Assembly: GCF_002368035.1 (NCBI RefSeq)
Contig: NZ_AP018222.1
Location: forward strand, 1,859,836-1,923,835
From: Nostoc linckia NIES-25
Lineage (GTDB): Bacteria > Cyanobacteriota > Cyanobacteriia > Cyanobacteriales > Nostocaceae
Reading direction: 5' to 3'
Length of the DNA: 64,000 nt
Made by a program: the position numbers and the translations under genes. Under the pieces are notes generated by a model. That model saw only the letters and a program-made list of their open reading frames with translations, was not told the origin of the DNA and did no database searches. Shown one piece after another: positions 23,624 to 31,633 of the stretch (its first letter is position 1; the number at the start of each line of letters is the position of its first letter).

Positions 23624-25948
23624 TCAAATAGTTTTTGGTTGAAATTTACGCAATCTTAAGGCATTGCTCACAACAGAAACCGAAGAAAGAGCCATCGCGG
23701 CTCCGGCGATAATAGGATTGAGTAACCAACCGAAGATTGGGAAGAGAATTCCAGCTGCAATAGGAATGCCAATAACGTTGTAAATAAAAGCAAAAAATAG
23801 ATTTTGCCTAATATTGTCGATCGTAGCGCGACTAAGTTGAATCGCCGTCACAATTCCTTGTAAATCTCCAGAAATAAGCGTGATATCGCTAGCAGCGATG
23901 GCCACATCTGTTCCCGTACCAATGGCAATTCCGACATCAGCCTGTGCTAGTGCTGGGGCATCATTGATACCATCACCTACCATTGCCACTAGGGACTGGC
24001 GATTGGGTACTGGGGATTGGGTACTGGAACGAATTTTTCCCAGTCCCCAGTCCCTAGTCCCCAGTCCCTCTTTTTGCAGAGATTGAATAATCGCCGCCTT
24101 TCGATCTGGCCTGACTTCGGCAAATACTCGTTTGATGCCGACTTGCTGAGCGATCGCCTCCGCAGTTTGTCGATTATCTCCGGTAAGCATTACTACTTCT
24201 AAATCCAGCTTTTGCAGTGCTTTCACGGCTGCCGCGGATGAAGGTTTGAGGGCATCGGCAATACCCATTACTGCTTCTATTCGACCATCTACAGCAATCA
24301 AAATAACTGTTTTCCCAGCAGCTTCCCATGTATTTTTATACTGTTGGAGAGCTGTAGTATTAATTCCAAGTTCTGTTAACCAGCGTTGGGTACCAATTTG
24401 CACCAGGCGATCGCTAACAATTGCTTGCACGCCGCTACCCGGAATTGCTTGAAAGTTCTTAGCCTCTGTTAAACTCACCTCTTGGGACTCGGCATACCTG
24501 ACAACAGCGGACGCTAGAGGATGTTCGGAATTTCGTTCTACTGTTGCTGCTAAATGTAAAACCTTGAGTTCGTTACCATCGGCTGTACCGTTGACAGTGA
24601 CAAAATCTGTAACCGTAGGTTTACCCACAGTTAAAGTACCAGTTTTATCTAAAACGATGGTTTGGATTTTGTGTGCTAGTTCTAAGCTGTCTGCGCCTTT
24701 AATCAAAATCCCGTTTTCTGCACCTTTGCCGGTTCCCACCATGACAGAAGTCGGAGTAGCTAAACCCAAGGCACAAGGACAAGCGATAATCAATACACCT
24801 ACCGTTGTCATGATTGCTAAGGTGAGGTTGCCTGTGAAGCTAAACCAAATGATAAAGGTGGCGATCGCAATGGCAATTACAGCTGGTACAAACCATCCTG
24901 TCACCCGATCTGCCAACCGCTGAATTGGTGCTTTGGAACCTTGGGCTTGTTGCACTAATTTGACGATTTGAGCCAAAAACGTATCTTTTCCCACTCGTGT
25001 TGCCCGAAACTGAAACGCACCCGCACCATTTATCGTTGCCCCAATCACTTCATCTCCTGGTTGCTTTTTGACTGGCAAACTTTCACCGGTCACCATCGCT
25101 TCATCTACCGTAGAAACCCCTGCAATCACTTCGCCATCTACAGGAATCTTTTCACCAGGACGTACCAAAATCACATCGTTGATTTTGACTTCGGCGATGG
25201 GAACATCAACTTCCACACCATTACGGATGACTCTGGCATCTCTGGCTTGGAGTCCCATAAGTTTGCGGATAGCTTCAGAAGTTTGTCCCTTGGCGCGATT
25301 TTCCAATAATCGCCCCAGCAAAATTAAGGTAATAACAATGGCTGCAACTTCGTAATAAACATGAGGAACCAAACCCTGAGCAATAAAAAATCCAGGGAAA
25401 ACGGTAATAAACAAAGAATATAGATAGGCTGCACTTGTACCCAAAGCAATCAGCGTATCCATCGTCGCTGTATGACGCTTAAAAGCTTTCCAACCATTGC
25501 GGTAAAAAGCTCCACCACACCAAAAAACGACAGGTGTTGTCAGCACCAGCTGTAGCCAAGGATTTCCCAGGAAACTGGGAATTATGGGCAAATTTACCCC
25601 AATCATCATTGGCAGCGATCCCAAAAACAGGAAACTGCTGATTACACCTCCCACCGTTACTTTGAGAAAAAGTTCGCGTTGTTTTGCTTGTCTAGTTGCT
25701 ATCTCGGCATCATCTTCTTGAGACAGGATTTCTTCGGAAAGTGAGTAGGAAGAGTAACCCGCAGCGGCGATCGCACCTTGGATTTGTTCTAAATTGGTGA
25801 GAGAGCGATCGTAATTGATGGCCGCTTGCTCAGCTCCAAAGTTAACATTGCAGTCAATCACCCCACGAACCGAACGAATCGCCTTTTCGACGTTGTTGGC
25901 ACAAGCGGCGCAGCTCATACCTCGAAGTTTGAGTGTGAGAGTATCCAT
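23624..25948 (-). CDS. copA: Copper-translocating P1B-type ATPase
   Basis: I chose the start MDTLTLKLRG at 25948; the longer frame adds 26 residues read from repeat DNA. The protein has one heavy-metal-associated domain (GMSCAAC), eight expected membrane helices, the CPC metal site (IIACPCALGLATP), the phosphorylation motif DKTGTLT, the SEHPLAS motif of the nucleotide domain, and MVGDGINDAPAL. It moves Cu(I) across the cytoplasmic or thylakoid membrane; cyanobacteria have CtaA and PacS paralogues that I cannot separate here. A repeat-derived insert of roughly 25 residues lies just before MVGDGIND. The CopZ-like gene is upstream in the same direction. Confidence 0.93.
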   Translation of the reverse strand: MDTLTLKLRGMSCAACANNVEKAIRSVRGVIDCNVNFGAEQAAINYDRSLTNLEQIQGAIAAAGYSSYSLSEEILSQEDDAEIATRQAKQRELFLKVTVGGVISSFLFLGSLPMMIGVNLPIIPSFLGNPWLQLVLTTPVVFWCGGAFYRNGWKAFKRHTATMDTLIALGTSAAYLYSLFITVFPGFFIAQGLVPHVYYEVAAIVITLILLGRLLENRAKGQTSEAIRKLMGLQARDARVIRNGVEVDVPIAEVKINDVILVRPGEKIPVDGEVIAGVSTVDEAMVTGESLPVKKQPGDEVIGATINGAGAFQFRATRVGKDTFLAQIVKLVQQAQGSKAPIQRLADRVTGWFVPAVIAIAIATFIIWFSFTGNLTLAIMTTVGVLIIACPCALGLATPTSVMVGTGKGAENGILIKGADSLELAHKIQTIVLDKTGTLTVGKPTVTDFVTVNGTADGNELKVLHLAATVERNSEHPLASAVVRYAESQEVSLTEAKNFQAIPGSGVQAIVSDRLVQIGTQRWLTELGINTTALQQYKNTWEAAGKTVILIAVDGRIEAVMGIADALKPSSAAAVKALQKLDLEVVMLTGDNRQTAEAIAQQVGIKRVFAEVRPDRKAAIIQSLQKEGLGTRDWGLGKIRSSTQSPVPNRQSLVAMVGDGINDAPALAQADVGIAIGTGTDVAIAASDITLISGDLQGIVTAIQLSRATIDNIRQNLFFAFIYNVIGIPIAAGILFPIFGWLLNPIIAGAAMALSSVSVVSNALRLRKFQPKTI
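23992..24071. repeat. In-frame inverted GACTGGG repeat inside copA
   Basis: An arm of GGGACTGGCGATTGGGTACT type (from 23992) and an opposite arm of CCCAGTCCCCAGTCCC type (to 24069) form a long imperfect hairpin. They encode a segment reading GTRDWGLGK and STQSPVPNRQS between the helix ending IIQSLQK and MVGDGIND. Other CopA proteins have a short loop here. Confidence 0.78.
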
Positions 25949-26097
25949 ATTGGGGATTGGGGATTGGGCATGGGGCAAACAGGGCATGGCGAAAGGGAAA
26001 GGGGTATGGTTCGACAAGCTCACCAACCGGGGAAAAGGGGAAAGATTAAATTTATTCCTTTTCCCTTTAACCTTTAACCTTTTCCCCTCCCCTCTTT
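25948..26097. repeat. Repeat-filled gap between copZ-like gene and copA
   Basis: GGGGATTGGGGATTGGGCAT precedes a GGGAAAGGG...CCTTTTCCC inverted repeat (25984-26092) of the family at 5978-6095. A copy of GGTTCGACAAGCTCACC is embedded. No gene is present. Confidence 0.65.
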
Positions 26098-26292
26098 CTA
26101 AGCGACTGGATAGCCAGCAGCAGCTAACGCTTCCTTAATCGCTGTTTCTGATGCTTGAGTTTCTACGCTGACAAGCTTGGTTGTGGGATCGGCCTCAACG
26201 CTAGCATTGGCATCGACCGCCTGAAGTGCTTTGGTGATGGTACTTGCACAAGCAGAACAAGCCATGTTAGGAACTGTGAGTTGGAAAGTCAT
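26098..26292 (-). CDS. CopZ-like copper chaperone (heavy-metal-associated domain)
   Basis: The start MTFQLTVPNMACSACA at 26292 gives a 64-residue single HMA domain, the normal size for CopZ/Atx1. The metal-binding motif is M-x-C-x-x-C (MACSAC). It should carry Cu(I) to the HMA domain of the copper ATPase encoded next downstream. The upstream palindrome at 26403-26435 looks like a MerR-family promoter that would drive both genes. The longer open frame to 26325 adds 11 residues without family support. Confidence 0.88.
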   Translation of the reverse strand: MTFQLTVPNMACSACASTITKALQAVDANASVEADPTTKLVSVETQASETAIKEALAAAGYPVA

Positions 26293-26402
26293 AGATTTAC
26301 GGGAAAAAATGAACAACCTCGCCACGCCAAGCTGGATGACTAGGACGTATACCTTACACTCCAGAAATTTCTGATTTCTGACTGAAGAATCGCCTTGAAT
26401 TT

Positions 26403-26435
26403 ATCCTAGACTCTCCAGCTGGCTAGAGAGTCTAG
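26403..26435 (-). promoter_or_regulatory. MerR/CueR-type promoter and operator for the copper genes
   Basis: Read on the minus strand, TAGACT (-35, 26429-26434) and TAGGAT (-10, 26403-26408) are separated by 20 bases. An inverted repeat with arms CTAGACTCTC (26406-26415) and GAGAGTCTAG (26426-26435) fills that spacer and overlaps both boxes. Over-long 19-20 base spacers with a central dyad are the hallmark of promoters activated by MerR-family metal regulators. No merR/cueR gene is in the window. Confidence 0.65.
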
Positions 26436-26513
26436 AGATTTTTCAAAGTTTCAAAAATACAATATGCTACAAAAACTTGTCACCAGATGAAACTGTGTGC
26501 TATTAAGTTGATA

Positions 26514-26614
26514 TAGCAACAGTCAAGGTACTTAGGACATTAACAGATAATAAAACTGAGAGATAAAAGGACTCTTCACCCAGTCCCCAGTCCCTAGTCA
26601 CCAGTCCCTTGCTA
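26514..26614. mobile_element. 101-bp MITE, TAGCAA...TTGCTA family
   Basis: Ends TAGCAA (26514-26519) and TTGCTA (26609-26614) are inverted and flanked by TA (26512-26513, 26615-26616). The body ends in CCCAGTCCCCAGTCC heptamers. A second 101-bp copy in opposite orientation is at 58409-58509, where it interrupts a gene. The remainder up to 26740 shows nothing else. Confidence 0.82.
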
Positions 26615-26740
26615 TATCCGTTGTTTTCCCCATACTTCTGGGAAAATAGCCCCCATCGCTTGAGACGCGGCTGCTGAACCCAAGTCTCCTTACCTCTTCA
26701 CAACCAAGGGTCTTTTTTAAGACTCTACTTCGGAGTTTTC

Positions 26741-28180
26741 ATGCAGCCAAAAAATTTAAAACGTCTCCTGCGTGCTTTAGGGTGGCAGGGTTTGGATGTA
26801 ACTTACAGCGATCGGACTTATTCTGTCCGTCTAGCTAATTCTCCTGATGCTCCTGTAGCAGAAGTACTACTACCGGAAGGCTTCCCCGTAGAAGCTAAGG
26901 CACTCAAGCAGTTAGCGAATTTGGCAAGTGTTCGTCACCCGTCCGGTGGATGCGTGTGCCGTGCCTGTGCTACGCCTGATTTCCATCCTGGCGATGCAGG
27001 GGTCGCCATTGGTTCAGTCGTAGAAACTGTAGGTCAAGTAATCCCTAGTGCTGTCGGTTCTGACATTAATTGTGGAATACGCTTGCATGTAGCTGATTTG
27101 ACAATTGAGCAATTCCTCGCAAAGCGCGATGAATTTGTAGAACGTATGAAGGGGGATTATTTCTTCGGTACGCGTGATGTAACTATGACTGCTCAAGCAA
27201 TGCAAGCGTTATTCCAGTACGGAGTTCCTGGTTGGTTAGATGCTATGTTAGATCGACCTACAGGAAGTGTAATTAAGTCTGATTTGCAACAACTTGCTAA
27301 AGAAAGCGATGCCATCTTCTTAGGTGGCTCAATGGATGGTAACTGGAAACTTGCGCCTGAAGAATTAGTTCCCAATGCTGGACTAGTGCGCGATGGCGGG
27401 CTAGCAACCATTGGCGGCGGCAATCATTTTGTAGAAGTGCAGCGAGTTGATAAAGTCGAAAATCGCACACTCGCCCACGCCTGGGGAGTGCGCGAGGGAC
27501 AACTGGCTTTTATGATTCACTCTGGCTCTCGGAATGTGGGTAAGTACATTGGAGGAATGTGGCGAGATAAAGCCAAAGCCGCTTGGCAAAAAAATTTGAA
27601 ATACCCTGATTCTCAGATTTTTCCTCTTTCAACTTCTTCTCATCCCGAACTAGTTGCGAATTACCTCCAAGCTGAAGCCACAGCCGCTAACTATGGCTTT
27701 GTCAATCGCTTGCTGCTGGCGGAACTACTACGTCTGCGTTTACGAGAAGTATACAAAGATGTGGAAGCACCTCTAGTTTATGATTTACCCCACAACATCA
27801 CTTTGCCAGAAGGCCAAGGATGGGTAACGCGCAAGGGCGCTTGTCCAGCCCATGCAGGGCAACCAGCGATTATCCCTGGTTCAATGGGCGATTATTCTTA
27901 TTTAATGGTGGGCAGAGGTAATCCAACATTTTGTAATTCTGCTTCACACGGGGCGGGAAGAATTCGTTCTCGGTTTGACCTCAATCGCAGAGGTGCATCT
28001 GAAAGTGAGGCAGAACTGGGATTAACAGGAGTAGACTGCATCACATTGCGTGAAGAACGCCGCATTGAAGAAGCACCAGCCGCCTACAAACCGATTCAGT
28101 CTGTAATTGATGTCCAGGTTGCGGCAGGAATGATTGATGTTGTAGCGCGGTTGAGTCCGGTGTTGACGTTTAAGGCATAA
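26741..28180 (+). CDS. rtcB: RtcB-family RNA ligase
   Basis: This 479-residue protein matches the RtcB fold, which joins RNA 2',3'-cyclic phosphate (or 3'-phosphate) to 5'-OH ends using GTP and Mn(II). Motifs seen: DFHPGDAGVAIG, VGSDINCGIRLH (metal-binding Asp and Cys), GGGNHFVEVQ, HSGSRNVGK, GSMGDYSYLMVGRG and SHGAGRIRSR; the HGAGR His is the one guanylylated in studied RtcB proteins. It belongs to the longer bacterial subgroup often not linked to tRNA splicing, so a role in RNA repair is likely but not shown. No archease gene is adjacent. The ATG has no strong ribosome site. Confidence 0.88.
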   Translation: MQPKNLKRLLRALGWQGLDVTYSDRTYSVRLANSPDAPVAEVLLPEGFPVEAKALKQLANLASVRHPSGGCVCRACATPDFHPGDAGVAIGSVVETVGQVIPSAVGSDINCGIRLHVADLTIEQFLAKRDEFVERMKGDYFFGTRDVTMTAQAMQALFQYGVPGWLDAMLDRPTGSVIKSDLQQLAKESDAIFLGGSMDGNWKLAPEELVPNAGLVRDGGLATIGGGNHFVEVQRVDKVENRTLAHAWGVREGQLAFMIHSGSRNVGKYIGGMWRDKAKAAWQKNLKYPDSQIFPLSTSSHPELVANYLQAEATAANYGFVNRLLLAELLRLRLREVYKDVEAPLVYDLPHNITLPEGQGWVTRKGACPAHAGQPAIIPGSMGDYSYLMVGRGNPTFCNSASHGAGRIRSRFDLNRRGASESEAELGLTGVDCITLREERRIEEAPAAYKPIQSVIDVQVAAGMIDVVARLSPVLTFKA

Positions 28181-28204
28181 AAGCTGGCTTTTAAATGTTG
28201 ACTG

Positions 28205-29107
28205 TTAACCGTCAACAGTCAACGTTTCTTGAGAAAGGGTAGTAATTATGTCTGGTAGTGGCCGATCGCGATCGTTCTCTTCCGGCGTTTCCCTACCTAA
28301 TGAAGTTTCTTTCACTAACCGATAAACATCGGCTGCACCTTGAAAAATCCGCTCTGTCAAATCTAAGGCTTGAAATGTGTCTGCAATCTCTTCCATTTCT
28401 CCCACCCAACGATGTGCTTTTGGTGTCATGGATGGTAGGGAGCGGGTAAGTATTTTTGCTAGTTCTGGTTGGCTAGTAGATACTTCATCCCACAGTTCTC
28501 GGTCTAAACCTAAACGATGGGCTGCAATCAGCAATTCTGTACCGATCGCTGTTAATCCTTTTGTCAGTGCTGCGTAGCACATTTTTAACCCAGAAGCTTG
28601 ACCAATTTCATCACCAATTACCCGCACATCTAAGCCATAATCTCGCAATTGTTCGAGTTCAATGGCCTGTTTTCCAGATGCATAGATGCGGGTGCGATTG
28701 GGAACTCGTGGAGGCGGGCCGATAATTGATGCATCGACAAATTGCCCGCCGTTTGATTCAATTATTTCGGCAATATTTCTCACCTTTTCGGGTGCGATCG
28801 CGTTGGCATCAACATATAAAATACTCTTACCAACGCTGGCTATTGCTTGGGCTACTTCTTGGGCTGCCTCTGTGGCGGCAGCAGGAACTAGCACTGACAA
28901 CACCACATCGGATTCAATGACCAATTGTTTGAGCGAACCGACATCTCGGATGTTGGCGGCGGCGGCTAATTGTCGAGTGCGATCGCTTCGGTCATCCAAA
29001 GCCGCAATCGTCTTCAATCCATGTTGATTGAGTACGGCCGCGATCGCCTGCCCCATATCCCCCGGACTTAAAATACCAACAGTTTGAATTTGCATGGCAA
29101 ACTTCAT
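28205..29107 (-). CDS. NAD(P)-dependent 3-hydroxyacid dehydrogenase-like oxidoreductase
   Basis: The 300-residue protein starts with a Rossmann fold (VGILSPGDMGQAIAAVL, residues 9-25). Motifs resemble the 6-phosphogluconate/beta-hydroxyacid dehydrogenase superfamily: DVVLSVLVPAAA, DANAIAPEKV and FVDASIIGPPP. The C-terminal helical domain (GLKMCYAALTKGLTAIGTELL) is of the DUF1932 type, with K190 or so in the usual catalytic place. The substrate is not predictable. Start at residue 1 or at MQIQTVG (residue 5) are equally possible. It is convergent with rtcB, with 24 bases between stops. Confidence 0.85.
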   Translation of the reverse strand: MKFAMQIQTVGILSPGDMGQAIAAVLNQHGLKTIAALDDRSDRTRQLAAAANIRDVGSLKQLVIESDVVLSVLVPAAATEAAQEVAQAIASVGKSILYVDANAIAPEKVRNIAEIIESNGGQFVDASIIGPPPRVPNRTRIYASGKQAIELEQLRDYGLDVRVIGDEIGQASGLKMCYAALTKGLTAIGTELLIAAHRLGLDRELWDEVSTSQPELAKILTRSLPSMTPKAHRWVGEMEEIADTFQALDLTERIFQGAADVYRLVKETSLGRETPEENDRDRPLPDIITTLSQETLTVDG

Positions 29108-29183
29108 TCCAAATTGCTATTCAAAGAGTACTGGTGTGCTTCGTTTCTCTCTGCACCCAGTACTCCATGTTAGGCAAGGGTTT

Positions 29184-29277
29184 GGAGATTGAGTTACGAG
29201 ACAAAATACGGTAAATTGATTGACTTACTGTATTTTATCTAAATAGCAACTTATCACAAATTGTTTTCAGGAAGCAA
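29184..29277. repeat. 94-bp repeat, copy 1
   Basis: It runs from GGAGATTGAGTTA to TTGTTTTCAGGAAGCAA and recurs at 30852-30945 with about 80% or better identity by eye. An inner dyad (AAAATACGGTAA ... TTACTGTATTTTA) could form a hairpin. It ends just upstream of the acetyltransferase gene and contains the alternative TTG start of that frame. Confidence 0.7.
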
Positions 29278-29311
29278 GCTATTGAATGACTCAAAAAATA
29301 AAAGTATTGCA

Positions 29312-29929
29312 GTGAAGGCGATAATCAGACTAGCTGAAGAAAACGATGCATCACAAATGCTCTTAATTTATGCACCGATTGTCCAGAAAACTACAATTTC
29401 CTTTGAGTTAGAAGCACCGAGCGAAACGGAGTTTCAAAACCGGATTCAGAGCTATCAACAAAAGATGCCTTGGTTAGTTTGCGAAATTAATGGCGAACTT
29501 GCAGGCTACGCTTATGCTAGCCCTTATCGTACCCGTGCGGCTTACCAATGGTCTGTAGAATCATCTGTCTACGTTGGTGAAAATCATCGCCGCAAAGGAG
29601 TTGCCAAAGCTTTGTATACAACGCTGTTTAAGTTACTCCAACTCCAAGGATTTTATACCGTTGTGGCTGCGATCGCTTTACCCAATCAACCCAGTGTGGC
29701 TGTACATGAAGCTGTTGGTTTTGTACCTGTAGGAGTCTTTCATCGAGTCGGGTTTAAATTTGGTAAGTGGCGTGATGTAGGTTACTGGCAATTATCTTTA
29801 CAACCACAGCAATCTTTGTTGAGCGATGGCGATGAACCTATAAATTCACCTCTTTGTATGTCAGAAATACAGAAATCGCCTTTGTGGGATGAAGCTTTAA
29901 CAAATGGATTGTTGTTGCTGCGAGTTTAA
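29312..29929 (+). CDS. GNAT N-acetyltransferase of the phosphinothricin/Pat type
   Basis: I chose GTG 29312 (MKAIIRLAEENDA) because the longer frame starts at a TTG inside a 94-bp repeat. The fold has the GNAT acetyl-CoA loop (RRKGVAKALYTTL) and Pat-like motifs: IYAPIVQKTTISFELE near the N-terminus, PYRTRAAYQWSVESSVYV, and VGVFHRVGFKFGKWRDV. It transfers acetyl from acetyl-CoA to an amino group; relatives act on phosphinothricin or methionine sulfoximine analogues. The last 35 residues extend beyond the usual end. No neighbour defines a pathway. Confidence 0.85.
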   Translation: MKAIIRLAEENDASQMLLIYAPIVQKTTISFELEAPSETEFQNRIQSYQQKMPWLVCEINGELAGYAYASPYRTRAAYQWSVESSVYVGENHRRKGVAKALYTTLFKLLQLQGFYTVVAAIALPNQPSVAVHEAVGFVPVGVFHRVGFKFGKWRDVGYWQLSLQPQQSLLSDGDEPINSPLCMSEIQKSPLWDEALTNGLLLLRV

Positions 29930-29950
29930 CTACAAAATTTCACAAGTTTA

Positions 29951-30136
29951 GGACTTACACATTGACAGAAAATACCAAATATGAATGATTTAAAAACCAC
30001 ATCTGTCGTAGGGGCACAGCACTGCTGTGCCCTTACACCCAGGGTCTATTTACCATCAAAGAATGATTAATAAAAGGCTGAATCGACCTATGCATAGAAA
30101 CGCACATCATGATTAATTTTTACAGTGCGTAAGTCC
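29951..30136. mobile_element. GGACTTAC-family MITE, uninterrupted copy
   Basis: Ends GGACTTACACA (29951-29961) and TGCGTAAGTCC (30126-30136) are inverted with one mismatch and flanked by TA (29949-29950, 30137-30138). It contains a central GGGGCACAGCACTGCTGTGCCC palindrome. That palindrome is the empty target of the 194-bp element found in the copy at 10113. Its right end overlaps the last codons of the HAD gene at 30120. Confidence 0.82.
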
Positions 30137-30836
30137 TAAAGTTCTGTTGTACAACTTCGTATACTTCAGTCAATCGATTGATTCGTTTCACATCACTAGG
30201 AGAGTTTAGAAAATCTGTGTGATGACGGTCAAGCCAGACTCCTAATAATCCAGTATTTCTGGCTGCCATTGCATCTAATTCTAGATTATCTCCAACATAC
30301 ATAATTTCCCTTGGCTGTATTCCCATTTTGTTACAAGCATGGAGGAAAATCTCAGGCGCAGGTTTAGGAAATCCTGCCGCTTCTGAAGTCACAACCAAAT
30401 CTAAAACAGAGAGAATACCACATCGTCTGAGTTTTTCTAGTTGCTGATTCTCTTGACCATTTGTTAATACTCCAACCTTCCATTGTTCTAACTGCCTAAA
30501 GCATTCATCGACATCATTGAACAACAGACACATAGTTACATACCGTTCCCAATACTCCGATAACAAAGTGTCAGCAACCGTATCTGAGAATTCATAACCA
30601 TATGGTAAAAATGCTTTTCGCAGTTTTCCTCTAGCCGATTCTTGAAAAGTTACTTCTTTTGCATAGAACTTTTTATACCATTCTCGGTTTAAAGCTATCC
30701 ACCGTTCTACGAACGCCTGACAATCATTTTCTCTATTGGATATAAGATTATTGAACAATGCACCAGCAGCACTTCTAATTGCAGCGTCATGATTGATAAG
30801 CGTATCGTCTAGGTCAAAAAGCACAGCTTTAATCAT
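30120..30836 (-). CDS. HAD-family hydrolase (FCP/YjjG-like)
   Basis: The 238-residue protein has haloacid-dehalogenase motifs: DLDDT at D8-D10, VLTNGQE (motif II), K at FPKPAPEIF, and VGDNLELD (motif IV). A helical cap lies between motifs I and II. It is likely a phosphatase acting on nucleotides or sugar phosphates; the cap resembles YjjG-like phosphatases. The last residues (TYAL) and the stop codon are read from the terminal repeat of the element at 29951-30136, so the natural C-terminus was replaced. Confidence 0.87.
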   Translation of the reverse strand: MIKAVLFDLDDTLINHDAAIRSAAGALFNNLISNRENDCQAFVERWIALNREWYKKFYAKEVTFQESARGKLRKAFLPYGYEFSDTVADTLLSEYWERYVTMCLLFNDVDECFRQLEQWKVGVLTNGQENQQLEKLRRCGILSVLDLVVTSEAAGFPKPAPEIFLHACNKMGIQPREIMYVGDNLELDAMAARNTGLLGVWLDRHHTDFLNSPSDVKRINRLTEVYEVVQQNFRTYAL

Positions 30837-30851
30837 GTATGGGATGGGTGA

Positions 30852-30945
30852 GGAGATTGAGTTATCAAATAAAATACAGTAAACTGATTGAATTACCGTA
30901 TTTTATTTAAATAGGAACTTATCATAAATTGTTTTCAGTAAGCAA
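30852..30945. repeat. 94-bp repeat, copy 2
   Basis: This is the partner of 29184-29277, in the same orientation and of the same length. It lies between the HAD gene start and pyrE. Together the two copies bracket the acetyltransferase, the element at 29951 and the HAD gene. Confidence 0.7.
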
Positions 30946-31051
30946 CTACAGTTTTATTGTTCGGTTGGTTTGCTAGAAGACAGTTATTAACTCGATAAAT
31001 ATCAAGCTGCTGAATTGGATATAGGAAAGTCTTTAGACCAAGGTTGAATAC

Positions 31052-31603
31052 ATGGAAGCTTTCAACAAAAAAGTTGAAATCGAAATAAGTAAAAGCGAAC
31101 TAGCAAAGCAAATTTATGCGGTTTCACATCTGACTGGATCTTTTAAACTTCGTTCTGGACGAATATCAAACGAATACTTTGATAAGTATCAGTTCGAGGC
31201 AGATCCAATTTTACTTAATGCTATTGTTAGGCAGATGGTTACTCTCATTCCAAGTGATATCGAAGTACTTGCAGGTTTGGAACTTGGTGGCATTTCAATA
31301 GTTACACTATTATCGCAATACTCTGGTTTACCTACTGCTTTCGTGAGAAAAGAGGCGAAAAAATATGGTACTTCCCGATTAGTGGAAGGTGCACAGATTA
31401 ATAATCGGAAAGTGCTGATTGTAGAAGATGTAGTCACTTCTGGCGGTCAAATCGTCGTCTCAGCCCATCAACTTCGTCAACTTGGGGCTGAAATTGATTA
31501 CGCACTCTGCGTTATCGATCGCCAGGAAGGTGCTGTTGATAAACTCTTAGCTGAAGGGATCGCACTGCTTTCTCTGCTCAAGCGTCGTGACTTTCCTATC
31601 TAA
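31052..31603 (+). CDS. pyrE: Orotate phosphoribosyltransferase
   Basis: The enzyme makes orotidine 5'-phosphate from orotate and PRPP in pyrimidine synthesis. The 183-residue protein has the type I phosphoribosyltransferase motif (VLIVEDVVTSGGQ), the SGRISNEYFDKYQF substrate-side strand and AFVRKEAKKYGTSRLVEG. The N-terminal 15 residues are unusual for bacterial PyrE, so the enzyme could instead use a related base. It is 30 bases upstream of an amidase gene in the same direction. Confidence 0.87.
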   Translation: MEAFNKKVEIEISKSELAKQIYAVSHLTGSFKLRSGRISNEYFDKYQFEADPILLNAIVRQMVTLIPSDIEVLAGLELGGISIVTLLSQYSGLPTAFVRKEAKKYGTSRLVEGAQINNRKVLIVEDVVTSGGQIVVSAHQLRQLGAEIDYALCVIDRQEGAVDKLLAEGIALLSLLKRRDFPI

Positions 31604-31633
31604 AAATCGCTAATTCTTATTCAATGCCAAAAT

